Shown here: positions 37,696 through 45,296 of the stretch, in pieces | Layout: each line of letters starts with the position of its first letter | Position numbering within the stretch: position 1 is the first letter of the stretch | From: Streptomyces thermodiastaticus | Lineage (GTDB): Bacteria > Actinomycetota > Actinomycetes > Streptomycetales > Streptomycetaceae | Direction: 5' to 3' | DNA: 64,000 nucleotides | Assembly (NCBI RefSeq): GCF_014656135.1 | Contig: NZ_BNBV01000024.1 | Location: 34,580 to 98,579, forward strand | Notes under the pieces: model-generated | The model's input: the letters and a program-made list of their open reading frames with translations, nothing else | What the model was told of the DNA's origin: nothing | Databases searched by the model: none | Position numbers and translations under genes: made by a program

Positions 37696-37892
37696 CGCGT
37701 CTCCAGCACGCTGCGCGCGTAGGCCGTCCAGTCGTCGCCCTGGAAGCCCGGCAGCGAAGCCCACAGCGCCACACGGGCCGACTGCCGCTCTTCCTCGCTG
37801 TCGGCGTATTCGCGGATCAGGCTTTCCGCTTCGCGCAGGACTTCGGCCGTAGCGTCAACGTCGCCAGCGGCAGCAGATTCGATGATTCGCAC
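37692..37892 (-). CDS. Small acidic protein, element 1
   Basis: A 66-residue acidic protein from GTG 37892, with GGGAGG 8 bp upstream. It contains AAGDVDATAEVLREAESLIREY and ends AYARSVLETR. No family is recognised. It is coupled to the gene at 37519. Confidence 0.55.
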   Translation of the reverse strand: MRIIESAAAGDVDATAEVLREAESLIREYADSEEERQSARVALWASLPGFQGDDWTAYARSVLETR

Positions 37893-37985
37893 TTCGTGTG
37901 CCTCCCTTCGGAAATTGCCTGTTTCTATTTCAGCAGAATTCCCGCCTGCCGTTAAGCGGGAATATGAAAATGTGACGGAAATCAC

Positions 37986-38013
37986 AAAAGGGGCCGGAAT
38001 TCCGACCCCTTTT
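37986..38013. terminator. Terminator after the element 1 integrase
   Basis: AAAAGGGG (37986-37993) pairs with CCCCTTTT (38006-38013), with GGAATTCC in the loop, 3 bp past the integrase stop. Confidence 0.85.
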
Positions 38014-38016
38014 GCT

Positions 38017-39558
38017 TCAGTCGCTCAGGAATTCTTCGAGTAGGACGGCTTCCGCAGCCTCCGCCGCAGGGTCGTCAATGTGTACGCCGATGGCGACACG
38101 CTCAGGGTCCCAGCGCCGCTTAGTCGTAGGCCCCACGCTGGCGCGAATCCGCATAGACAGCAGCAACAGCCGCTTCCCCGCTGTATCGGCGGCAGCCCAG
38201 CGCTCAGCCACAGTTTCGCCGGTCGGCACCCAGCGCCATTCCGGCTCGCTCACCGGCTCCGCCTGCGCTTCCTCCAAGGCTTCCTGCCGGGCTTCGAGTT
38301 GAGCGAGCACAGCGGCTTTCGCAGCACCCCGCAGACCAACCAGGGATTCGGCCAACTCCGCGATATCTGCCTCTAGTTCCTCGATTTCCGCTGCCCTGTC
38401 GTTCCCGCCGACCAACACGCGTTCCGCATAGGGCATGTTCCCGAACGTGCGCAGCAGCCATTCTTCGACAGCGGATTCAAGGCGCTCGGCGTTCACGCTG
38501 TTTCCGCTACAGCGATGGCGCAGGCTCTTGTCTCGCGCAGCCTGGCAGACGTACTGATCCATGCGGCGGCCGTTGTAGACCCGTGTGTTGTAGTGCATGT
38601 GGCTGTTGCATGCGGTGCACCAGGCCACGTGCAGCAGCATGGTTGCCTTTTTCCGGGGGCGCTGTGTGGCTACGCTGTTCGCGTCCAACGTGGCTTGTAG
38701 CGTCCGCCACGTGCTGTCGCTGATCAGCGCAGGGCCGACCCGGACCGGCTTTCCCTCGCTGTCACGGACCACACGGCGCGAATCGCGCTTTCCCTGCACG
38801 CGATACCCGCGCAGCACTTCGCTTCGCAGATGCTGATACAGCGCGGAGTAGGTCCACTTAGCGCGTTTCTCGCCCAACTCTTCCCCGCGCTGAACCTTCC
38901 GATAATCGCCGGGCGATAGGATTCCCGAGGAATTCAGGCGCTCGATTTCGGCACTCAGCGTGTGACCGTCGCAGATACGATCGATTACCTCGCGCAGAAC
39001 GGCGGCGGCTTCCTCATCTATGTCCAGCCGCTTGTTCCCTTCGCCATCCGGCACGATGCGATAGCCGTAAGGTGCGGCTCCGCCCAACCACTTGCCGCCC
39101 TGTCGCAGTTCCACGCGGCTGCGCAGAATCCGTTGTTGGATGGTCTCCCGCTCAAGCTGAGCGAACGCCACCATGAGCGTTACGACGAACCGGCCATACG
39201 GTGACGTCAGGTCGGCCTGTCCATGCACATCGGCAAGGGTCGTGCCGCGCTTGTCCAGTAGTTCGACCAGCGAAGCGAAGTGCGAAGTGACGCGCGAGAA
39301 ACGGTCGATGCTGCGGGCAACCACAACGTCAATGCCGTTCAGCGCGGACAGAATCTCGCGGAACCCCTTGCGCTCTTCCGGCCGGATGCTCCCGCTGACC
39401 CCTACGTCATGCCGGACCATGACCACTTCGTAGCCGCGAAGCTGGCACCAGGCACGTGCGTCGGCTTCCTGCGTAGCTATAGAAGTAGAGGAGTCGTCGT
39501 CTCGCGAGAGGCGGCAATATATGGCGGCGCGCATCGGGCGGCCCTGGGCTGGTATCAC
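38017..39558 (-). CDS. Large serine integrase of element 1
   Basis: This 513-residue large serine recombinase integrates and excises element 1. Resolvase domain: YCRLSRDDDSSTSIATQ with nucleophile Ser18; ARSIDRFSR and LMVAFAQLERETIQQRI. A recombinase domain follows (GGAAPYGYRIVPDG), then a zinc-ribbon region (CTAC...C...C, residues about 310-350), and a coiled coil (AEIEELEADIAELAESLVGL). It starts at GTG 39558 behind AAGGAGAAGGGG, 25 bp from the attR arm. Large serine integrases use small att sites, as found here. The gene appears intact. Confidence 0.95.
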   Translation of the reverse strand: MIPAQGRPMRAAIYCRLSRDDDSSTSIATQEADARAWCQLRGYEVVMVRHDVGVSGSIRPEERKGFREILSALNGIDVVVARSIDRFSRVTSHFASLVELLDKRGTTLADVHGQADLTSPYGRFVVTLMVAFAQLERETIQQRILRSRVELRQGGKWLGGAAPYGYRIVPDGEGNKRLDIDEEAAAVLREVIDRICDGHTLSAEIERLNSSGILSPGDYRKVQRGEELGEKRAKWTYSALYQHLRSEVLRGYRVQGKRDSRRVVRDSEGKPVRVGPALISDSTWRTLQATLDANSVATQRPRKKATMLLHVAWCTACNSHMHYNTRVYNGRRMDQYVCQAARDKSLRHRCSGNSVNAERLESAVEEWLLRTFGNMPYAERVLVGGNDRAAEIEELEADIAELAESLVGLRGAAKAAVLAQLEARQEALEEAQAEPVSEPEWRWVPTGETVAERWAAADTAGKRLLLLSMRIRASVGPTTKRRWDPERVAIGVHIDDPAAEAAEAVLLEEFLSD

Positions 39559-39582
39559 GGTTCCCCTTCTCCTTCCTTGAAG

Positions 39583-39601
39583 ACTGTGTACCAGCGGGCG
39601 C
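39583..39601. other. attR of element 1
   Basis: The arm ACTGTGTACC (39583-39592) and core GGCGC (39597-39601) are followed by comM sequence. With attL this rebuilds attP: a 30-bp site with perfect 10-bp inverted arms centred on the dinucleotide GG at 39597-39598. Confidence 0.85.
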
Positions 39602-39851
39602 CGGCAAGACCATGCTCGCCGAGCGGCTGCCCGGCGTCCTGCCCCCGCTCGGCCGGCAGGAGTCCCTTGAGGTCACCGCCGTCCACTCGGTGGCCGGGCT
39701 GCTGCCGCCGGGCAGACCGCTGATCGACACCGCCCCGTACTGCGCCCCGCACCACTCCGCGACCATGCAAGCCCTGGTCGGCGGCGGACCCGGCGTCGCC
39801 CGCCCCGGCGCCGTCTCCCTCGCTCATCGCGGCGTGCTTTTTCTCGACGAG
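39597..39851 (+). pseudogene. comM: comM fragment 2: codons 246-330, Walker A to Walker B
   Basis: This 85-codon island of host sequence lies between the two elements. It reads AGKTMLAERLPGVLPPL, VHSVAGLL, APHHSATMQALVGGG and GVLFLDE, the part of the AAA+ domain between Walker A and Walker B. It is in phase with fragments 1 and 3. Codon bias is fully Streptomyces-like with no visible decay, so the disruption is recent or maintained. Its survival shows that two separate integrations occurred, rather than one composite. Confidence 0.93.
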
Positions 39852-39873
39852 CCAAGAGATCCAGACTTACTCC
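39843..39873. other. attL of element 2
   Basis: The core CTCGACGAG (39843-39851) is followed by the arm GACTTACTCC (39864-39873), the exact reverse complement of GGAGTAAGTC at attR. Confidence 0.85.
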
Positions 39874-40318
39874 GTGCGGCTTCGGTTCTCTCCTGAGTCG
39901 GTCGAGTCTGTCAAGCCCGAGAGAGCTCGATGTGATGCGGTTCACAGCGGTTGGCTGCGTCCGTCTGCGTCATGCCGCTGTGTGCCGTTGTACTGGCCGT
40001 TGAGTGAGTGGCTGAGGAGTTGGGCCGGTGTGTGAGTGATCGGCCGCGAGAGACGCGCTCAGTCCGTTCTCGGCCGTCCTAGTGGCTGTCGACGTGTGCC
40101 GAGTCGAGCGCGAGGGGTGGGGGATGACCCCCTGAGCGACGGCCAGAAGACCGACGCGTCTTAGCGCCTGCCATCGCGCCACCGTCCCAGGGTCATCGTG
40201 ACATCCCCCGGACAGGCAGGGGTGGGGGTGCGAAACCGCAGGTCAACGCAGAGAAGACCCCCCGAACCGGCCGAAATTCTGGGGCCAGTCCGGGGGGTCA
40301 ACGTGACATCGCTTGGGG
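39874..40318. other. Non-coding left end of element 2
   Basis: No gene is supported here. The interval contains GGTCAwCGTGACATC twice (40191-40205 and 40296-40310) around a terminator. Open frames on both strands lack coding bias. Confidence 0.5.
40256..40299 (-). terminator. Terminator after the HNH gene of element 2
   Basis: GACCCCCCG (40256-40264) pairs with CGGGGGGTC (40291-40299), with a further GGCC/GGCC inner pairing, 20 bp past the HNH stop. Confidence 0.8.
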
Positions 40319-40627
40319 TTACAGCTCTCCGGGGTGCTTCTCGGTCCGCCTGAACCGCTGCTCGATCTCCCGACGCTTCCGGGCCAGGGCTTGCCCACCC
40401 TCGCGGCTCGACTTCGCCTTGTGGCACGGGGAGCAGATCGCCCGAAGGTTGCTCATGCTGTGATCGTCGCCGGGCCGGATGTGGTCCACCTCGGTCGCGT
40501 GGTTCGGGCAACGGCCGCTCTCGGTCATGACGGTGCACTGGTGGCTGTCTCGCCGGAGCACCCGAGCCCGTATCTTCGCCCAGTCCTTCGGGAGTCGGCT
40601 TCGGCGGTTACTGGAAGACCACGCCAT
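40319..40627 (-). CDS. HNH endonuclease, element 2
   Basis: A 102-residue HNH protein from ATG 40627: WAKIRARVLRRDSHQCTV, HATEVDHIRPGDDHSMSNLR, AICSPCHKAKSSREGGQA. This is the small phage-type HNH commonly found near packaging genes or ends of phage genomes. It is the last gene of the leftward operon. No terminase accompanies it, so its role here is uncertain. Confidence 0.85.
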   Translation of the reverse strand: MAWSSSNRRSRLPKDWAKIRARVLRRDSHQCTVMTESGRCPNHATEVDHIRPGDDHSMSNLRAICSPCHKAKSSREGGQALARKRREIEQRFRRTEKHPGEL

Positions 40628-40809
40628 CAGAGAGCACCCCCCGAGGCGAAGCGGTGGTGTCTCTGTCGGCACGTCGCATCGCAGAACTGTCGGTGCGCGG
40701 CGGCGTCCTCGGGGAGCGGTCGAGCGCAGGCGAAGCACAGGGCTTCCAGCTCTCGGCGCTCCAGCTCGGTCGGGTCGTTGGTCAGTGCGTAGGTGCGGCG
40801 GGTGCTCAC
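40627..40809 (-). CDS. Small Cys/His protein, element 2
   Basis: A 60-residue protein with CFACARPLPEDAAAHRQFCD and ATCRQRHHR, a single predicted zinc finger. It overlaps both neighbours by a few bases, so it is translated as part of the operon. Confidence 0.65.
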   Translation of the reverse strand: MSTRRTYALTNDPTELERRELEALCFACARPLPEDAAAHRQFCDATCRQRHHRFASGGAL

Positions 40810-41477
40810 GCGGCATCCTCCTTCGTGTCGTGGGTTGTTGCGGCGTACAGGGCGATGTGCGCCAGGGACAGGCCAGTGCCAGCCGTCCGCTCCTTGGCTT
40901 CGTCCCAGAGCCGGTGACAGCTACGGCAGAGGGGTGCCAGTTGCTCGGGGTCGTCGGAGTACGGCATGCCCGCGTCCTTGCCGTCGAGCTGGACGAGCGG
41001 GCTCGGGTCGCCGTGGCGGTAAGCGAAGTCATCCGCCTGTCGTCCGCATCGCCAGCAGTCGTGCTCACTGGCCGGTCCCTCGGTAGACGCCTTCCGGTGG
41101 TGCACGGTCGAGTAGGCGGGGGTCGACGTGCGGCGCGGGTCGGGGTGGTAGTCCCTGCTCGAACAGTTCACGGTCTTGCCGTCGACTACCGCCCGGATGT
41201 GTAGGAGCTTCACGGCATGGTCGCCGCACTGGAACCAGGCCCGGTCACTGTCGCCGGGGATGCGCTTCACCAGGACCAGGCCGGACGGGTACGCCCTCCC
41301 CTCGAAGTGCTTCACGGCTCCAGGGCGCGGACCGTAACCCTTCCGGACGTACCGGGTTCGCTGCCGGGCGTTGTGCCGGTCGAGCTTGCAGGAGCCGCAG
41401 AACCGAGGAGCAGGGCCACGCTCGCCGGTGTGCTCGATCGGGTTCGGGCAGGTCTCACAGATCAGGGCCAGGGTCAC
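40806..41477 (-). CDS. Cys-rich HNH-like protein, element 2
   Basis: A 223-residue protein starting at GTG 41477 (overlapping the previous stop). The N-terminal zinc finger is CETCPNPIEHTGERGPAPRFCGSC. A C-terminal HNH-like zinc fold is CWRCGRQADDFAYRHGDPSP and QLAPLCRSCHRLWDEAKE. It resembles degenerate HNH proteins of actinophages. Catalytic residues are not certain. Confidence 0.65.
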   Translation of the reverse strand: MTLALICETCPNPIEHTGERGPAPRFCGSCKLDRHNARQRTRYVRKGYGPRPGAVKHFEGRAYPSGLVLVKRIPGDSDRAWFQCGDHAVKLLHIRAVVDGKTVNCSSRDYHPDPRRTSTPAYSTVHHRKASTEGPASEHDCWRCGRQADDFAYRHGDPSPLVQLDGKDAGMPYSDDPEQLAPLCRSCHRLWDEAKERTAGTGLSLAHIALYAATTHDTKEDAA

Positions 41478-41890
41478 GCGGCCACCTCCTCGGCGTGGGC
41501 GTACGAGCGGGTGTCGAGCGGGAAGCGGGGGTTCGGGTCGCCCTCGACGTACAGACGGAACGCCACGGACACGCCTTCACGGACAGGGCGGAGAGACGCC
41601 ACACGGGCCGTGGAGACGATGCCGAAGCCGGGGACAGGCTCACCCTCGATCAGGTCGAGAACGAGGGGGAGGACGCCAGCCACGGCCTCGGGAGACTCGA
41701 CGTCGGGGGCGTGGTGGTTGCGGGTGGCGTGCACCTCGACGACGAGCCAACGGGCAGACTCTCGGGACTGGTTGGCGTCGGCGGAGATCAGCCGGACGTC
41801 GACAGCCGAAGCCGTGAGGGAGTCGAGCAGGGTTGCCAGGTGCTCGCCGGCGTCTCGGGCAGCGTGGTGCAGGTGGGATGCGATGAACAC
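41474..41890 (-). CDS. Unknown protein, element 2
   Basis: A 138-residue protein from GTG 41890 (FIASHLHHAARDAGEHLATL) with GGAGG 10 bp upstream; an ATG at 41911 is an alternative. It contains ARWLVVEVHATRNHHAP and PREGVSVAFRLYVEGDP-like strands. No family is recognised. A short hairpin (AAGCCG...CGGCTT, 41917-41945) separates it from the GIY-YIG gene. Confidence 0.55.
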   Translation of the reverse strand: MFIASHLHHAARDAGEHLATLLDSLTASAVDVRLISADANQSRESARWLVVEVHATRNHHAPDVESPEAVAGVLPLVLDLIEGEPVPGFGIVSTARVASLRPVREGVSVAFRLYVEGDPNPRFPLDTRSYAHAEEVAA

Positions 41891-42003
41891 GGGGGAGGTA
41901 CCTCCAGACATGCAGGAAGCCGCCCCGTACGTGCTGGGACGGCTTGAAGACGGTTGGTGTGGTTGTGGGCCAGGGGGTGAGAGATCGCCAGGGAGACAGG
42001 CGC

Positions 42004-42609
42004 TCACGGGCTCTCGTCGGCCCATGCGTTGTAGTAGTCGACGACGTGCTGAGCCTCGGGGTGGATGTCGGCTCGGGTGGCGAACGAGATCAAGGCCAAG
42101 TCGGCGTAGAAGGTCTCGCCCAGGGAGGTCACCCGGAAGTCGCGCAACAGGTAGTGCGTGATCATCTCTCGGTCTTCACCTCCCTCGTAGACGGCCAGCA
42201 CCTCGACGCGTCCGCCGTAGCTCTTGTGGTGAGCCTTGAAGCGGCGAAGGAGAAGGTCGAGCCGGTCAGCCTTGCCGATGCGGACCAGGCCGGAGGGAAG
42301 CCGTATCGCGTAGGTGAAGCCGGGGGCGAAGGGGCGGGCAGGGTCCTTCTTCCGGTACTCCAGCTCTCGCCTCCCGTGCTCGTCGGTCTTGGCGATCCGC
42401 AGAGCCGCACGGTGCCGGTCACACATCGGGCTCATGTCGGTCTCGCGGAAGTCGGCAGGCTCGCCACAGAGGACGCGTACGGGCTTGTCCTCGCGCAGCT
42501 TCAGGCGCCGGTGCTCGGAGTGTCCGCACTCGGCAGGCTCGGTCTTCAGCTCGTCGTCGAACGAGGGCGGGGTGATCCAGTCGTAGGCGCCACAGGCGAA
42601 GTCGTTCAT
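42004..42609 (-). CDS. GIY-YIG nuclease-like protein, element 2
   Basis: A 201-residue protein. The C-terminal half has the GIY-YIG pattern of the T5orf172/MUG113 type: FTYAIRLPSGLVRIGKADRLD, LLRRFKAHHKSYGG, EDREMITHYLL, and GETFYADLA. The N-terminal half has Cys/His pairs (CGEPADFRETDMSPMCDRHR). Such proteins occur in phages and mobile elements. Start ATG 42609 behind AAGGAGACCCGAAC. Confidence 0.75.
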   Translation of the reverse strand: MNDFACGAYDWITPPSFDDELKTEPAECGHSEHRRLKLREDKPVRVLCGEPADFRETDMSPMCDRHRAALRIAKTDEHGRRELEYRKKDPARPFAPGFTYAIRLPSGLVRIGKADRLDLLLRRFKAHHKSYGGRVEVLAVYEGGEDREMITHYLLRDFRVTSLGETFYADLALISFATRADIHPEAQHVVDYYNAWADESP

Positions 42610-42839
42610 CGAGTTCGGGTCTCCTTGGTTCGGTCGGTGCCGTGGTGGGGGTCAGCCACCGCGACGAGGAGCGCAGCGACGAGGGCGGTCCTCGGCGTGC
42701 GGAGAGAGTGCGTCGGCGGTTGAAGGAGCAAGCCGAAGCGCCAGAGGTTCAAGCGCAACGGCGGTAGGGAGTAAGGGCAACGGCGGTAAGGCTCTGGGGC
42801 GAAGTCGTCTTCGGCTTGTGGGGGCGAACGCGACCCCAC
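42606..42839 (-). CDS. Possible small protein upstream of the GIY-YIG gene
   Basis: A 77-residue frame ending in an ATGA overlap with the GIY-YIG start. Codon bias is weak, it has no family match, and it has no clear ribosome site, so it may not be translated. If not coding, 42610-42856 is a 247-bp leader. Confidence 0.25.
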   Translation of the reverse strand: MGSRSPPQAEDDFAPEPYRRCPYSLPPLRLNLWRFGLLLQPPTHSLRTPRTALVAALLVAVADPHHGTDRTKETRTR

Positions 42840-42856
42840 TTCCTACCGCCGTCGCA

Positions 42857-43462
42857 TCAGGCCGGTACGGCTTCCTTCGCCGCTGCCTTCAGGTCGACCA
42901 TGCCGAGTCGGACGGCTTCCGCAGACTCGCGCTCCATCAGGTCGATACGAGCGGCCAACTCCCAGGGGTCTTCCTTCAACACACCTACTGTGTTGGTAGG
43001 TGTGTTGGTGGTGTGTTGGTCCTTGTGTTGGTACGCCGTCACCGCTGTCGGGTCTTCCTGACAGGGCTGTCGGGTCTTCCCGTCAAGGCTGTCGGGTGTC
43101 TCCGTCAGGACTGTCGGGTCTTCCTTCTCCTCGGAAACACCCGTCAGGGCTGTCGGGTCTTCGTCGGGGATCACGAAGCGCCAGTGACTCGCTCGGCCGG
43201 GGACTCCTCGGGTCAGTCGCTCGATGAGCCCCGCAGCCTCCAGCCCCTCGAACGCTCGCTCTACGGTTCGCTCGGACAGTCCGAGGTCTTCGGCGATCGT
43301 CTTCATGGCCGGGGGTCGCTTGTTCGTGCCGTCCGGGTTGGCGTAGCCGATGTACGCCAGACCCACCAGGGCGTGAGTTGAGTTCTTCAGCTTCGCTCGC
43401 CGGAGAACGTACTTCTCCCACTGGACCTTGAAGGGTGCGGGCTTCTTCTTGCCGTCGCTCAC
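42857..43462 (-). CDS. Winged-helix DNA-binding protein, possible replication initiator
   Basis: A 201-residue protein from GTG 43462, overlapping the upstream gene by GTGA. N-terminal helices (VLRRAKLKNSTHALVGLAYI) lead to a winged helix (MKTIAEDLGLSERTVERAFEGL, then EAAGLIERLTRG). The middle is Thr/Asp-rich (EDPTALTG, EDPTVLTE, EDPTAVTA repeats), with an acidic C-terminal helix. The layout resembles phage replication-initiation proteins and plasmid HTH proteins. The function is inferred only from the HTH. Confidence 0.7.
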   Translation of the reverse strand: MSDGKKKPAPFKVQWEKYVLRRAKLKNSTHALVGLAYIGYANPDGTNKRPPAMKTIAEDLGLSERTVERAFEGLEAAGLIERLTRGVPGRASHWRFVIPDEDPTALTGVSEEKEDPTVLTETPDSLDGKTRQPCQEDPTAVTAYQHKDQHTTNTPTNTVGVLKEDPWELAARIDLMERESAEAVRLGMVDLKAAAKEAVPA

Positions 43463-43800
43463 TCGGGCGTCTCCTTGTCTCTCAGGCTCCGTCGCCAGTC
43501 GGCAGAGCTGTACTCGGGGGCGTAGACCACACAGGCCAGATCTCGGCTCAGCTCCTCGTCGGTGAGCCCTCGGGCGTTCAGCCCCGGCACGCTCCACAGC
43601 TCGGCGCCGTACTCGCGTACGAAGGTGAGGCGAAGGGTTCGCCCATCGGCCAGGAAGCGGACGGCCGAGACAACAGCACCAGGGCCGAGCAGGGACAGGT
43701 ACGCGGGCGTCACATCGCCGTAGACGAGATCGCCGGGACGGGACGGAGCGAGGAGCGGTCGGGTAGTCGCGGCGGTCGTGCTTGTCTGGTTGGGCAGCAC
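43459..43800 (-). CDS. Unknown protein, element 2
   Basis: A 113-residue protein starting at GTG 43800, with GAAGGAG 8 bp upstream. It contains VYGDVTPAYLSLLGPGAVVS and LRLTFVREYGAELWSVPGLNAR, likely beta-rich. It is coupled to the winged-helix gene. No family. Confidence 0.6.
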   Translation of the reverse strand: MLPNQTSTTAATTRPLLAPSRPGDLVYGDVTPAYLSLLGPGAVVSAVRFLADGRTLRLTFVREYGAELWSVPGLNARGLTDEELSRDLACVVYAPEYSSADWRRSLRDKETPE

Positions 43801-43981
43801 GGAACGGACTCCTTCCGTAGGTGGGATGTTCGTCGGGGAGCTCGGCTCAGACCCGGAACGCAGAAGAGGACGCCGGGAGCCGTGACCCTGCTCGGGCCGG
43901 TAGCTCTCCTGACGTCCTCTCGAAGTGATCGCCCACTGATCGGGGCGGAAGCGGGACCTTACGTCATGAAGGCCCGGATGT

Positions 43982-44212
43982 CTACGCCGGCTCATCGGTT
44001 TTGCGGTCGACGTCACACCGTCCCGCCATCTCGGCAACGGCCCACGTAGGCAGGCAGGAGCCATGGACGGGAACCCACCTCCCATCCTTCGTGCGCCGTA
44101 GGACGAGCCGGACGCCGAGACCGAGGCTCAGTTGCACCAGGCTTCCGGGCTCGGTCTCGTTCAGCTCTTCCAGGGTCATGGTCGATACGTCGGGGTGGTG
44201 TCGTCGGCTCAC
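43982..44212 (-). CDS. Small unknown protein, element 2
   Basis: A 76-residue protein with MTLEELNETEPGSLVQLSLG and VLRRTKDGRWVPVHG, suggesting a small beta-barrel. It stands between the membrane protein and the operon below. No family is recognised. Confidence 0.5.
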   Translation of the reverse strand: MSRRHHPDVSTMTLEELNETEPGSLVQLSLGLGVRLVLRRTKDGRWVPVHGSCLPTWAVAEMAGRCDVDRKTDEPA

Positions 44213-44330
44213 TGTGCGGACACTCCTTCACGGTGCTCTCGGGTTGCTTGGGCTGATGTGCCACCGGTCCGCCCCGAGCCCCATCCACCAGGACGCGGGA
44301 CGGGACTCGGCGACAGAGTCGGGCTCACGG

Positions 44331-44933
44331 TCAGAGGAGGTAGCCCCGACCGGAGCGGGGAGCGGCGGCGTCGAGAAGAGGGCTCTTCAGCTCCTCCTCG
44401 ATCTCCTCGGAGATGCGGGCGTTGTGCTCCTCGAACTCCTCGCGGGTCATCACCAGGGGCTCGGCAACCTCGACGGCCGGAACCTCGACGGTGGGCTGAA
44501 CCTCGGGCTCGTCGACTTCCAGCGCGGGGGCGAGGATCACGAACGCGCGGACGAGAAGGTCGGTGCTGATCAGGATCGAGACGACAGGAACGACCGAGGC
44601 AACGGCGAGTAGCCACGTCTCCGGAGCGCCCCACCATCCGAGCCCGTGGGCCAGGTTGAGCACGACCGAGGCGCCGGTCATGAGGGCCAGGTTCGCGAAC
44701 GCCAGGCGCCGGGCCTTGACGTCGCCACGGAGGACGAGCAGGGAGACGACAGAGAGGGCGGCGCTCGCATCGGGCACCACGCTGTAGCCAACCTGCCCGA
44801 GGCCGGAGAGGTGCACTCCGTTCGCCGCAGCCATGAGGGAGGGCCAGGACGCCACGAACGCGCCGGACAGGACGAGCAGGATCAACAGGCCCAGTAGCGC
44901 GACGGCCACTCGGCGGATTCGGTTGTTACGCAA
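44331..44933 (-). CDS. DUF2637/SpdB-like membrane protein, element 2
   Basis: A 200-residue protein starting at TTG 44933, behind the shared AAGGAGACCCGAAC leader. Four hydrophobic segments (VAVALLGLLILLVLSGAF; GYSVVPDASAALSVVSLLVL; LALMTGASVVLNLAHGLG; LLAVASVVPVVSILIS) are followed by a charged tail (MTREEFEEHNARISEEIEEE). DUF2637/Spd proteins are widespread on Streptomyces elements and linked to plasmid spread. The specific role is unknown. Confidence 0.75.
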   Translation of the reverse strand: MRNNRIRRVAVALLGLLILLVLSGAFVASWPSLMAAANGVHLSGLGQVGYSVVPDASAALSVVSLLVLRGDVKARRLAFANLALMTGASVVLNLAHGLGWWGAPETWLLAVASVVPVVSILISTDLLVRAFVILAPALEVDEPEVQPTVEVPAVEVAEPLVMTREEFEEHNARISEEIEEELKSPLLDAAAPRSGRGYLL

Positions 44934-44970
44934 GGGGGTTCGGGTCTCCTTCGGGTTGTGGGCATGCGAA

Positions 44971-45005
44971 GGGGCGCCCCGCTCAGTGGTCGAGCAGGGC
45001 GCCCC
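44971..45005 (-). terminator. Terminator between small membrane gene and DUF2637 gene
   Basis: GGGGCGCCC (44971-44979) pairs with GGGCGCCCC (44997-45005); a GCTC/GAGC inner pair tightens the stem. Confidence 0.7.
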
Positions 45006-45018
45006 GGAGTTGGGTCGG

Positions 45019-45204
45019 TCAGTTGGTGGTGTGGCCAGACTCGGCGGCGAGCCGGTAGAGGTACTGAGCCTTGGTATGCACGCCCCGGTAGCGCGGCCCG
45101 TGCTTCACCTCGGTCTCGGGCGCGATGGTGCGCACCGCGAGGGAGGCGACAGAGAAGGTCTCGACGAGCAGGGCGGCGTACAGGGCGGCGATGGCGTAGG
45201 CCAT
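45019..45204 (-). CDS. Small membrane-associated protein, element 2
   Basis: A 61-residue protein from ATG 45204: a hydrophobic N-terminus (MAYAIAALYAALLVETFSVA) and a polar tail (YRGVHTKAQYLYRLAAESGH). One transmembrane helix or signal-like segment is likely. Function unknown. Confidence 0.6.
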   Translation of the reverse strand: MAYAIAALYAALLVETFSVASLAVRTIAPETEVKHGPRYRGVHTKAQYLYRLAAESGHTTN

Positions 45205-45296
45205 GGAAGTTCTCCGTTCGAGTTCGGTCGGGACCGTGGTCTGATCGGCCCCAGCAACACCCCCGAGGCGGACCACTCGGGAGCGAAGCTGAGGGA

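Larger units (their letters stand above)
29945..39601. mobile_element. Integrative element 1: capsid-bearing phage-satellite-like island (about 9.65 kb)
   Basis: The boundaries are set by the comM frame and by reconstructed att sites. Joining the outer flanks at GGCGC restores GPPGAGKT in frame. Genes in order: a GntR-type repressor, a small LRRLPW protein, an HNH-fusion cargo, then a leftward block of membrane-HTH protein, small terminase (P27), HNH, small proteins, major capsid, small proteins, HNH, two small proteins and a serine integrase next to attR. No portal, large terminase, protease, scaffold or tail gene is recognisable. Base composition is lower in GC than the flanks, most clearly at 30,900-31,800. 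The packaging and capsid genes without the rest argue for a satellite needing a helper phage. A decayed prophage remnant is the alternative. Confidence 0.85.

Noticed and set aside
29951..39592. GTAC as the crossover core of element 1
   Set aside because: Joining at GTAC gives a comM frame shift and a broken P-loop. Joining at GGCGC restores GPPGAGKT and places the core at the centre of the inverted arms.
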